From: DAOTTW01 sp034437615
GTDB lineage: Bacteria; Chloroflexota; Anaerolineae; Aggregatilineales; Phototrophicaceae
Direction: 5' to 3'
Assembly: GCA_034437615.1 (NCBI GenBank)
Contig: DAOTTW010000368.1
Coordinates: 1-11,431 of the forward strand
DNA: 11,431 nt
Below are positions 1 to 6,782 of the stretch, in pieces (position 1 is the first letter of the stretch; each line of letters starts with the position of its first letter). The translations under genes and the position numbers were made by a program. The notes beneath the pieces are model-generated. The model saw nothing but the letters and a program-made list of their open reading frames with translations, made no database searches and had not been told where the DNA came from.

Positions 1-58
1 TTGGGTGTCCCTACGGTTCACAGCGGTTGTGTAGGGACGTGCAATGGCACGTCCGCCA
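1..58. repeat. Palindromic dispersed repeat, copy 1 (cut by window edge)
   Basis: The sequence shows GTCCCTAC (7-14) and its reverse complement GTAGGGAC (31-38) around a 16-base spacer. The right arm runs into a 20-base hairpin at 35-54: stem GGACGTGC/GCACGTCC with loop AATG, followed by GCCA. The first ten bases read as the right half of another 20-base hairpin ending in GGGTGTCC, so the left half should lie just outside the window. The same architecture recurs at 4586-4648, 6876-6994 and 11064-11182. It sits downstream of the lipoprotein gene, outside any convincing coding frame. An open frame of 70 codons runs across it but looks like a chance frame. Confidence 0.75.
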
Positions 59-81
59 CACAGGAACAACGAAAAACCAAA

Positions 82-120
82 AACCTACCCCTGAAAAGGT
101 CCGGGGTGGGGTTGTTTTTA
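82..120 (-). terminator. Probable intrinsic terminator of the lipoprotein gene
   Basis: The arms AACCTACCCC (82-91) and GGGGTGGGGTT (103-113) pair, with one bulged base and one G-T pair, around an 11-base loop. Read on the minus strand, the hairpin lies about 30 bases after the stop codon of the lipoprotein gene and is followed by a T-rich run (complement of 71-81). The plus-strand side also ends in GTTTTT, so it could work in both directions. Confidence 0.65.
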
Positions 121-141
121 GGCTGGGCTGAGTCGTTACGC

Positions 142-984
142 CTAAGGTTCCTCGGTGGCGGCGCTTTCCAGTGGTGCTGGCGGTGCAGAAACCGTCACGC
201 CCGGCACCTCTAGCGCGATCTGATAGGTATCATCGACTTCGACCAATTGCAGGTCGATTGCCGTTTCATACAGCCTATCCCACAGGGCGCGTACAATGTT
301 CCCCTCAACCCAGCGCTTACCAGCGCTATCGGCAAGCTCTGACAGGCGCACGCCCTCTGTGCCCGGCTCCCAGTTAATCGACGGGACGCTGCCCTTATAA
401 GAGACCTCTTGGGTGCTAAGCCAAGCGCCGGACGGCTCGAATTGCGTCGGGGCGTTGGATAGCTTCTGGCAGATATCTACAAGGCGCACGAAGTAGTTAA
501 TCGGCCAGTTGCCGAAGGCATCCGCTTCATGGCGCTGGCCGTTGACGTGTAGCGCCATGCGCTCGTAAACCGGCTCACGCTCCCCGATTAGCTGTGAATC
601 GTAATCGGCCTCGTAGGTGTAAAAACGCTCCACGATGGCCAACTGATTGACGAAATTCTCGATGGTCGTGCGGTCCAGCACATCGAATAGCACCCGCGTC
701 GTGCCGCCGGATGTTTCCGTCGTCCACACAATGCGCTGATCGCCATAAATAGTACACAAGGGCACTTCACTCAGGCGGTAGATGGCATCTTGCCCCCCGG
801 CTATCTCTGCACGAAAGATAATATGAAAGGGGTCGTCGGGCCAGCGTATCAGGCTGTCCTCGGCGGTGTTATTTATGGTGGTTGGTGCGACGTTCGCATC
901 ATCTGGGGCTTGCTGAGGGCCTGCGCCGCTATCACAAGCGGCCAGCAATAGCGCAGCGATCACAAACACGGACCCGCGAAACAT
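142..984 (-). CDS. Putative secreted lipoprotein, function unknown
   Basis: This is a 280-residue protein with a clear lipoprotein signal: MFRG, a hydrophobic stretch (residues 5-15) and the lipobox LAAC with the acylated Cys at 17. A Pro/Asp/Thr-rich linker (18-45) follows, then a mixed alpha/beta body that I do not recognise. Two further cysteines (C77, C172) could form a disulfide outside the membrane. The tail (262-280) is Pro/Ala/Glu-rich and looks disordered. The frame stays open upstream to an ATG at 1059, but I start it at 984: AAGGAG lies about seven bases before that ATG, and the signal peptide must be at the N-terminus. It is transcribed alone, divergent from the LppX-like gene, with a hairpin terminator after it. 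It is probably an extracytoplasmic anchored protein, and nothing in the sequence points to a substrate. Confidence 0.8.
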   Translation of the reverse strand: MFRGSVFVIAALLLAACDSGAGPQQAPDDANVAPTTINNTAEDSLIRWPDDPFHIIFRAEIAGGQDAIYRLSEVPLCTIYGDQRIVWTTETSGGTTRVLFDVLDRTTIENFVNQLAIVERFYTYEADYDSQLIGEREPVYERMALHVNGQRHEADAFGNWPINYFVRLVDICQKLSNAPTQFEPSGAWLSTQEVSYKGSVPSINWEPGTEGVRLSELADSAGKRWVEGNIVRALWDRLYETAIDLQLVEVDDTYQIALEVPGVTVSAPPAPLESAATEEP

Positions 985-1047
985 AGGCGCTCCTTCAGTG
1001 TTGTTAAGCCTGCACGTATGGTGCAAGTCTTGGCGTATTTTATCGCC

Positions 1048-1077
1048 ATTGTAATACAAGCCGGGGGTGTGCGTTCA
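1048..1077 (-). promoter_or_regulatory. Weak candidate promoter for the lipoprotein gene
   Basis: On the minus strand a good -10 (TACAAT, 1053-1048) lies 18 bases after a poor -35 (TGAACG, 1077-1072), which would give a leader of about 55 bases. The remainder of the 270-base divergent gap (985-1254) must also drive the plus-strand operon. There I see only a faint -10 (TACACT, 1212-1217) and no clear operator. Confidence 0.3.
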
Positions 1078-1254
1078 GGTTTTGTATGACGTGACACAGA
1101 CCTGCACAAAATGCTAACAGCCCACAGACGGATGAGAGACATCACAGAAACGCGCCCTGAGTAAGCGATAAACAAAACCCATGACCCATAGCCACGTATA
1201 GCGGATAGGACTACACTGGATGCAGAATCTGTCTACTAAGCAAGGAAGTCATTC

Positions 1255-2115
1255 GTGAGCGAAACACAACGCCGACAACCGGATAACGTGCGCAGCAACC
1301 GTCGGCCTCTGATCCTGACGCTGGCGGTTGTGCTGCTGCTGGTCGCAGGTGGGGCGGCCTTGCTGCTGCTGAACAGCGGTAATCAGGACGACAGCGACCC
1401 CGCTGCGGGCGAAACGCCCGACCCACAGGCCCTCTTAAACGCTGTCGTGCTGAGATTGCGCGATTTAGAGACATTTCAGCTACTCATCGAGCAAGAAGGG
1501 GCTGCCTACCCGTTTGCCGTTTCGTTGGATGAGGGGCAGACGACGGTTAACGCCGTGATGCGGCGTGGCGAAGCGCAATACATCCAACCGGAAAATATGT
1601 ATGCCAACATCCGCCTGCGCGTCGCCAATCTACCGCCTATCGGCGTCGAGTTGTTCGCGCAAGGGCAGGATCAGTGGTTCAAGCTGGCAAGCAGCCGCTG
1701 GATTAACTGGCCCATTGCCGATGGCTTCGACCCCGGCTCACTCATCCAGGAAAATTCAGGCTTTGCGGCGGCCCTCTCGCAGTTGCAGGAAGTCGAATAC
1801 ATTCGCTTCGATGCGCTGCCCAACGGTGAACGGGCGCATCATGTGCGCGGCATTGCCACTGGCGATGTGATTAACGAATTGCTGTTTAACCTGCTGGAAA
1901 TCAGCGACGAGCAAGCAGTCATTGCAGATGTCTACATCTTGCCAGAAACAGACGTGCCCACGCTCTTGATTATCACGTTGCCGGGTACAGCCAATGAAGA
2001 AACGGGCGAAGACGATACTGCCTGGCGCATCGAAATTTATGATGTCAATGGACCGCCGGATTTCAATCAGCCACCCGGCATTGATCTGGCTTATAGTGGG
2101 CAGAGTGCATCGTGA
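1255..2115 (+). CDS. Membrane-anchored LppX/LprAFG-like lipid-binding protein
   Basis: This 286-residue protein has a basic N-terminus, one hydrophobic helix (about residues 18-40), an acidic linker (42-55) and an extracytoplasmic domain (58-286). The domain follows the LppX/LprAFG pattern: DPQALLNAVV opening, a GQDQWFKL strand, an aromatic W-x-x-W stretch near FDPGSLI, a H-V-R-G strand followed by a helix, then a strand with VYILPETDVP and a final strand before the tail. Mycobacterial members such as LprG carry triacylated lipids in a hydrophobic cavity. Here there is no cysteine anywhere, so it cannot be a lipoprotein; the N-terminal helix is its likely anchor. The GTG start at 1255 is preceded by AAGGAAG at 1242-1248. 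It overlaps the MFS gene downstream, as lprG is paired with the P55 (Rv1410c) transporter. The family call rests on pattern recall. A role in moving a lipid towards or from the transporter is inference. Confidence 0.7.
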   Translation: MSETQRRQPDNVRSNRRPLILTLAVVLLLVAGGAALLLLNSGNQDDSDPAAGETPDPQALLNAVVLRLRDLETFQLLIEQEGAAYPFAVSLDEGQTTVNAVMRRGEAQYIQPENMYANIRLRVANLPPIGVELFAQGQDQWFKLASSRWINWPIADGFDPGSLIQENSGFAAALSQLQEVEYIRFDALPNGERAHHVRGIATGDVINELLFNLLEISDEQAVIADVYILPETDVPTLLIITLPGTANEETGEDDTAWRIEIYDVNGPPDFNQPPGIDLAYSGQSAS

Positions 2116-3758
2116 TGAGCGAGCAGGCAAACGCAACAACGGCTTCTACTGATGACACCATCATCAATGGCAACGCGCAACGCACCGTAAATCCCTGGGT
2201 GGTGATGGCCTTCATCGCTATTCCGGTTTTCGTGGGGTCGTTGGATTTAACGGTTGTCTCGGCCTTCCTGCCGGAACTCATCAACGAGTTGGGCCTGCCG
2301 TTTGATACGGGCCTGGACGACGCCTCGTGGATTGTGACCAGCTATTTGCTGGCCTATACCATCAGCCTGACGTTTGTCGGGCGCGTGAGCGACCTGATCG
2401 GGCGGCGCGGGGTGTATGTGGCTTCGCTACTGGTGTTCATCGTGGGGTCTATCATCGTTGCGATTGCGCACCAATGGCCGACGGACCTGCTGGTTGACAT
2501 CTATCGGCGCTTCGGTGAACGCCCCGACGCGGCCTATGCTAATTTGCAGGTGATCATCTTCGGGCGGGTGGTCGAAGCGCTGGGGGCGGGTGCGCTCGTG
2601 CCTGTCAGTCTGGCGCTGGTCGGTGATTTATTCCCACCTGAAAAACGCGCCCGTCCGTTAGGCTTGGTGGCGGCGATGGATACGCTAGGCTGGGTGCTTG
2701 GCCCGGTGTATGGCGCGATTTTCATGCAGATTATGCCCTGGCAGGGCCTTTTCTGGATGAACGTACCGCTGACGCTGCTCTCGCTGTTTTTGGTGCTGTA
2801 CGGCCTGCGTTATGTGCAGCAAACCCCCGTGCAGGGGCGCTTCGATTTCCTCGGTACGGGTTTGATTATCGGCGCGCTGACCTGCCTGAGCCTGGGCTTG
2901 GGCGGCAATGTGAACTTCGCGGCCTTCGATGCAGGCATCGAGAACCTATCACCCCTGCCGGATTACGCGCTGCCTGTGCTCTCGGCGGGTGTGGTGTTCT
3001 TCCTGGCCTTTTTGCTGGTCGAAAGCCGTGTGCGCGACCCACTGATTAACCTGAACATGTTCCGGCGGCGCAATCTATCGGCGGCGGCGCTGACAAACCT
3101 GCTGGTGGGCTATGTGCTGTTTATCGGGCTGGTCAGCGTGCCGATTCTGGTCAACGTGCGCCAAGCTGACATCTCAGGCTTATCAGAGGCAGCGCTAGAG
3201 GTGGGCTTGTTGTTGTCTACGCTGACGATTCCGATGTCGCTGATGGCCTTTGCTGGCGGCTGGGTCAGCGATCAAATCGGCATCCGCAACACGGTGCTGG
3301 TGGGGCTGACGTTGGCGATTGTCGGCTTCTTGCTGGTGTGGCAGACGTGGACGCTGGATGTCTCGAACGTGTTGATTGCGGTTGAGATGGCGCTTGCAGG
3401 CAGTGGCATCGGCTTGACGTTTTCGCCTGTCAGCACCGCCATCATCAATTCAGCCTATGACGAAGAACGCGGCGTGGCCTCTGCGCTGGTCATCATCCTG
3501 CGCCTGATCGGTATGACGGTCAGCGTTTCCAGCCTGACGACCTATGTGCTGGTCCGCGTGAGTATCCTATCAGCAGCCGCGCAGGAACAGGCATTCACGG
3601 AGGGCGGCGCATTCGACCCCAACGCCTACGCTGCGCTGTATGCCGAAGCGGTGGCGGATGTGTTGGGTGAGGTCGGCTTGATCGGGGCGGCGTTGTGTGC
3701 TGTGGCGATTGTCCCGGCGCTGTTTCTGGGTCGCACCGCAAAATTGCCGGAGAAGTAG
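2115..3758 (+). CDS. MFS exporter, 14-helix DHA2 type, P55-like
   Basis: This 547-residue inner-membrane protein is a proton-coupled major facilitator with about 14 hydrophobic segments. Visible motifs are D1 (SLDLTVVSAFLP, 42-53, with D44), motif A (GRVSDLIGRR, 89-98), a motif B-like helix (R151-V-V-E-A-L-G) and antiporter motif C (GWVLGPVYGA, 192-201). DHA2 proteins export drugs, dyes or lipids. The mycobacterial relative P55 works with LprG in lipid transport, and the gene upstream here is LprG-like, so lipid export is the favoured role. The external loop between helices 3 and 4 (about 119-148) is longer than usual. I chose the ATG at 2115, which overlaps the upstream stop as TGATG; a GTG at 2112 would also work. 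No strong ribosome site is seen, which fits translational coupling. It ends four bases from the convergent regulator gene. Confidence 0.85.
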   Translation: MSEQANATTASTDDTIINGNAQRTVNPWVVMAFIAIPVFVGSLDLTVVSAFLPELINELGLPFDTGLDDASWIVTSYLLAYTISLTFVGRVSDLIGRRGVYVASLLVFIVGSIIVAIAHQWPTDLLVDIYRRFGERPDAAYANLQVIIFGRVVEALGAGALVPVSLALVGDLFPPEKRARPLGLVAAMDTLGWVLGPVYGAIFMQIMPWQGLFWMNVPLTLLSLFLVLYGLRYVQQTPVQGRFDFLGTGLIIGALTCLSLGLGGNVNFAAFDAGIENLSPLPDYALPVLSAGVVFFLAFLLVESRVRDPLINLNMFRRRNLSAAALTNLLVGYVLFIGLVSVPILVNVRQADISGLSEAALEVGLLLSTLTIPMSLMAFAGGWVSDQIGIRNTVLVGLTLAIVGFLLVWQTWTLDVSNVLIAVEMALAGSGIGLTFSPVSTAIINSAYDEERGVASALVIILRLIGMTVSVSSLTTYVLVRVSILSAAAQEQAFTEGGAFDPNAYAALYAEAVADVLGEVGLIGAALCAVAIVPALFLGRTAKLPEK

Positions 3759-3762
3759 CGCG

Positions 3763-4437
3763 TTACTCGATCACCTCAACCAGAATCTTTTGCGCGACGC
3801 TGTGCCCAAGCACGATTGTTTTGCCATCTGGCAGGCGCACCGTCAGCGGCCCCTCAAAGGGGTCACGCGCCCTCACTTCGACTGTTGCTTCCAGCTTGAA
3901 GCCCTTATCCAGCGTGTGTTGCAGCATGTCATTATCTGTGCTGATGAGGCGGGCGACACGTGCGGGTGTGGACAATGGCAAGATCGCTAGCGGTTGCAGG
4001 TCACGGCGGGCGATGGTGCCCTCTGCGGTGGGGATGGGGTCGCCGTGTGGGTCAAAGGTGGGGTTGCCGAGCCGTTCTGCCACCGCTTCGACAAAGCGAT
4101 CCGACACCACATGCTCCAGTTCTTCGGCTTCGTCGTGCACCTCGTGTAATTCGTAGTGCAACTCTTGCAGCAGATACAATTCAATTAAGCGATGACGGCG
4201 AATCGTGCGCAGGGCAATGCTGCGGCCCGCATCCGTCAGGCGCACGCCCTTGTAGCGCTCATAATCGACCAGTTCATCCCCGGTCAGGCGCTTGGCCATA
4301 TCCGTCACAGAGGGCGCGGTGATGTTCAGGGCTTCCGTCAGTGCGTTGGTGGATACACGCTCATCGCCGTGTTGCAAGGTGTAAACGGCCTTCAGGAAAT
4401 TTTCAACTGCCCGACTGGTTTCTTCTGGCTTGGTCAT
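3763..4437 (-). CDS. DtxR/MntR-family metal-dependent repressor
   Basis: This 224-residue protein matches full-length DtxR/IdeR in size. It has an N-terminal winged helix (about 8-72, with recognition helix APSVTDMAKRL), a metal-binding dimerisation domain (about 73-137) and a C-terminal SH3/FeoA-like domain (about 145-224). Ancillary-site residues H82, E86 and H101 are kept. The primary site reads E105-x-x-E108-H109. In DtxR the first of these is Cys102, and Glu there is the MntR pattern (E99-x-x-E102-H103). The N-terminal ligand (DtxR M10, MntR D8) aligns with N13. Manganese sensing is therefore more likely than iron, but the site is mixed. Start: the frame opens at 4470, but the ATG at 4437 gives the usual MTKPEETSRAVENFLKAVY opening; the upstream AAG-type ribosome site is weak. 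No metal transporter lies in the window, so targets other than its own promoter are unknown. Confidence 0.9.
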   Translation of the reverse strand: MTKPEETSRAVENFLKAVYTLQHGDERVSTNALTEALNITAPSVTDMAKRLTGDELVDYERYKGVRLTDAGRSIALRTIRRHRLIELYLLQELHYELHEVHDEAEELEHVVSDRFVEAVAERLGNPTFDPHGDPIPTAEGTIARRDLQPLAILPLSTPARVARLISTDNDMLQHTLDKGFKLEATVEVRARDPFEGPLTVRLPDGKTIVLGHSVAQKILVEVIE

Positions 4438-4459
4438 CGCGTTGCTTCGTGGTCGCTTT

Positions 4460-4504
4460 ATACTATGCAATCAGTGGCTTTGTGTCACTATTATGATAGC
4501 ACAA
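4460..4504 (-). promoter_or_regulatory. Putative promoter and operator of the DtxR/MntR gene
   Basis: On the minus strand GTGACA (4488-4483) is 17 bases from TAGTAT (4465-4460), a plausible -35/-10 pair; TATAAA (4462-4457) is an alternative -10. An imperfect 25-base palindrome at 4480-4504 covers the -35: outer arms TTGTG/CACAA and inner CTAT/ATAG. A DtxR-type repressor bound there would block its own transcription. The palindrome is seen; the binding is inferred. Confidence 0.45.
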
Positions 4505-4585
4505 TTATGGGCGTAACGGCAGAATACAAGGCATCAGCGCACAGCGTCGTGTATCGAAGCCGGTTGAAACATGTTATTGGGTCTC

Positions 4586-4648
4586 GGACGCGCCGGGGCA
4601 TGTCCCTACATAACGCGGTTGTAGGGACGCCATTCGTGGCGTCCGCCA
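4586..4648. repeat. Palindromic dispersed repeat, copy 2
   Basis: Two 20-base GGAC-N12-GTCC hairpins flank a 19-base spacer that begins CTAC and ends GTAG. The left hairpin (4586-4605) has one mismatch and one G-T pair. The right hairpin (4625-4644) has a perfect 8-base stem, GGACGCCA/TGGCGTCC, capped by TTCG. GTCCCTACA and TGTAGGGAC also pair across the spacer, giving an alternative fold. The spacer end GCGGTTGT and the trailing GCCA are shared with copy 1. It lies in the 316-base gap between the divergent regulator and the coil protein. Outside the operator, this repeat and the promoter at 4690, I see nothing else in that gap. Confidence 0.8.
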
Positions 4649-4689
4649 GCTATCAACTGAGATAGATACGCTACCATCGCGTAGGTTTA

Positions 4690-4718
4690 TGCGTCCGGCG
4701 GGCACGTCGCGTTATAAT
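4690..4718 (+). promoter_or_regulatory. Candidate promoter of the coil/TM-hairpin protein gene
   Basis: A consensus -10 (TATAAT, 4713-4718) lies 36 bases before the ATG at 4754. The only -35 at 17-base spacing is TGCGTC (4690-4695), which is poor, so an activator or a weak promoter is likely. The adjacent palindromic repeat ends 41 bases upstream of this -35. Confidence 0.5.
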
Positions 4719-4753
4719 AGGCGCAAGTCAGCAGCAACAAGAGGGCATCCGCT

Positions 4754-5692
4754 ATGCCATTGGAAGGCACGACACAACCACAACTCTTTCTGGATCGGCT
4801 GCGCAAAATCGGCGTGCCGGAGCTATTCGTCCCTAATAAGCCGCCGCGCACTCGGCAAAACCTGCTGCAAGCCGTGCAAACCGAGCTAGAAACGCTGGAT
4901 AACGATATGCAGGCGCAAATAGAAGCCATCAGGCAGCGCTACGTCGGCAAGCGCCGCAAGAGGCCACTGCCAGCCGAAGCCGAACGTGAGCTAGCGCCCT
5001 ATGACGTGGTGTATAAGCTGCTTCAGCGCGTGCGCAAAGACGTGAATAATTTAGAAGCCAGCATCCAGGCGGGGCGCATGTTGCCGCGCTTTGAGGACTT
5101 CCCGGAATACATCTTCGGGGACCCGGAAACAAACGAGTGGTTTCTCGGTGAATTAGGCGATATGCGCCGCTGGGAGGACACGCAAACGCTGAAAAGCCGT
5201 ATGGTCGGCCTCGTGCAGCAGCGTGACCCGCTGGTAGAGCAGATCAAGGCGAAGAAAGCAGAGGTGGCCACAGCCAAAGCCACCTACGAGAAGCTACAAG
5301 TACGCTACGAGCAGCGCAAAACGGGCCGTGCGATCATCACGCGCTTGCTACTCTGGTTCGTGCTGGCGCTGTTGGCGGCTGGTGTGGCGGCGTCTGTCTT
5401 CTTTGCGACCCCAGCCAGCATTAGCGAGCAACAGCGCATCCTGTATGCAGGCACAGCCGCCAGCCTGGGTGCATTCGTGCTGGTTATTGTGATGCCAGTT
5501 ACGTATGTGCTGTGGCGTAATGGCGTGCGTCGGCTAGAGCAGAAAGTACAGGACGCCCGCAGCGCCCTATCCGCACGGCGTGCTGAAGGCAAAGAGCTAC
5601 AATCGCGCTATTTGCCTGTGGTGGAGATGCTGCGCAGTACGAGGGCCGAATATGACGACATGCGTGCCACATTCGACCCGTTAGCGAGCTAG
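4754..5692 (+). CDS. Uncharacterised coil-TM hairpin-coil membrane protein
   Basis: I do not recognise this 312-residue protein. An N-terminal helical region (1-60) carries a basic patch, GKRRKRP (65-71). A charged helical region follows (75-108), then a short aromatic and acidic segment (RFEDFPEYIFGDPETNEWF, 112-130) that may be a small folded element. A coiled coil (about 147-190) leads into two transmembrane helices (about 194-218 and 230-254) joined by a short loop, and a second coiled coil (about 255-305) closes the protein. Both coils would sit on the same side of the membrane, probably the cytoplasm given the flanking Arg/Lys, and could pair with each other. The ATG at 4754 has an AGAGGG ribosome site and its own -10 upstream. 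It is a single gene, convergent with the third M42 gene. A scaffold or envelope role is only a guess. Confidence 0.75.
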   Translation: MPLEGTTQPQLFLDRLRKIGVPELFVPNKPPRTRQNLLQAVQTELETLDNDMQAQIEAIRQRYVGKRRKRPLPAEAERELAPYDVVYKLLQRVRKDVNNLEASIQAGRMLPRFEDFPEYIFGDPETNEWFLGELGDMRRWEDTQTLKSRMVGLVQQRDPLVEQIKAKKAEVATAKATYEKLQVRYEQRKTGRAIITRLLLWFVLALLAAGVAASVFFATPASISEQQRILYAGTAASLGAFVLVIVMPVTYVLWRNGVRRLEQKVQDARSALSARRAEGKELQSRYLPVVEMLRSTRAEYDDMRATFDPLAS

Positions 5693-5738
5693 AGCGTGAA
5701 AGTATGCCGTTTTGGGACGAGCTATAATCCTGTCTAGG

Positions 5739-6752
5739 TTATCCCACCGCCAGTTCAACCGGGTTGGCGAGCAGGGCCGCTAGCAGATCAACGCACGCCT
5801 GCACGTCGTTCACGTCAACCGTTTCGCTGGTGGTGTGCAAGAAGCGCGTCGGGATGCTGATGCAACCACTCGGCACGCCGTCCCGCGTCAACTGGATCGC
5901 GCCTGCGTCGGTGCCGCCACCCGTCAGCAGTTCAAGCTGATGCGGGATGTTGTCGGCCTGTGCGCGCTGGACCATCCAGTTTTTGATGGCAGGCGGCACG
6001 ATCAGGCTGCTATCCTGCACCTTGATGGCTGCGCCACCCCCCAGCTTGACGGCCATCTTGCGGTTGTGGATTTCGTCGCCTGTCGCGGTCACATCCAGCG
6101 CAATACCGATGTCGGGGTCTACGCCGTAGCCTGCCACACGTGCGCCACGCACACCGACTTCTTCCTGCACGGTGAAAGCGAAATACACTTCGTTGGGTAG
6201 CTCGGATGTGCTTTTGGCGAGTTCGCGCATGGCTTCGATGGCCACCACACAGCCGATGCGGTCATCCAGCGATTTCGCCACGACACGTGACCCACGCTGC
6301 TGCATTTCTCGCCAGAAACCCGCCGGGTTGCCCTCCTGTGCTGCTAATTCGCCGCCTTCGCCCTGCACGTCGATGTAGAAGCTATCGACATCGGCTACTT
6401 TGGTGCGGCCACTGCCGAAGGCATCATAGGTGCCGATCACGCCGACGGTGCCATCCTCAAATTTGACGCGGTTGCCGTGCAGCGTCGTGTAGATCAGGCC
6501 GCCGATGGGCGCAAAGCGCAGGTAGTTGCTGTTGGGTTCGGTGTAGGTGGCCATCACGCCGATTTCGTCCATATGTGCGGCGATCAGGATTTTCTTGCCA
6601 CCAGACCCCATGCGGCAGATCAGGTTGCCCATGCCATCCACGCGGATTTCGTCGGCCAGGTCTTGCACCTGCTCGCGGATGAGGGCGCGCACCTGATGTT
6701 CATAGCCAGAGGGACCCCAGGCTTCGGTTAGCTGCTTAATCAGTTCGATCAT
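5739..6752 (-). CDS. M42 family metal-dependent aminopeptidase (third of three)
   Basis: This 337-residue cytosolic enzyme belongs to the M42 (TET/FrvX/YsdC) family, which removes N-terminal residues from peptides using two bound metal ions, usually in dodecameric tetrahedral shells. Visible sites: AAHMDEIG with metal ligand H60 and D62, SLDDR with the bridging Asp (163/164), TVQEEVG with catalytic E197 and ligand E198, ALDVT with D220, GGGTDAG (278-284), and final ligand H306 in RFLHTTSE. The opening GPSGYE is typical. The ATG at 6767 is in frame, but I chose 6752: GGAG lies nine bases before it, and the MIELIKQLTEAWGPSGYE opening is the family norm. It is last in the leftward gene set, after the broken gene at 6783-7173. 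Its sequence is clearly different from the other two M42 proteins here, which suggests an old duplication and perhaps a different substrate preference. Confidence 0.93.
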   Translation of the reverse strand: MIELIKQLTEAWGPSGYEHQVRALIREQVQDLADEIRVDGMGNLICRMGSGGKKILIAAHMDEIGVMATYTEPNSNYLRFAPIGGLIYTTLHGNRVKFEDGTVGVIGTYDAFGSGRTKVADVDSFYIDVQGEGGELAAQEGNPAGFWREMQQRGSRVVAKSLDDRIGCVVAIEAMRELAKSTSELPNEVYFAFTVQEEVGVRGARVAGYGVDPDIGIALDVTATGDEIHNRKMAVKLGGGAAIKVQDSSLIVPPAIKNWMVQRAQADNIPHQLELLTGGGTDAGAIQLTRDGVPSGCISIPTRFLHTTSETVDVNDVQACVDLLAALLANPVELAVG

Positions 6753-6782
6753 TACGGTTATCTCCATGTGCTCATAATATGT

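Noticed and set aside
4586..4648. CRISPR-like or tandem array made by the palindromes
   Set aside because: Copies are thousands of bases apart, differ in their stems and lack evenly spaced unique spacers. No cas gene is present.
4192..4665. Plus-strand frame of 157 codons running through the regulator gene, its promoter and repeat copy 2
   Set aside because: Half is antisense to the DtxR/MntR gene and the rest reads through non-coding repeat. No family pattern is visible.
5721..5728. TATAAT-like box on the plus strand (GCTATAAT)
   Set aside because: It lies between two convergent gene ends with no gene start downstream on that strand, so it is probably chance.
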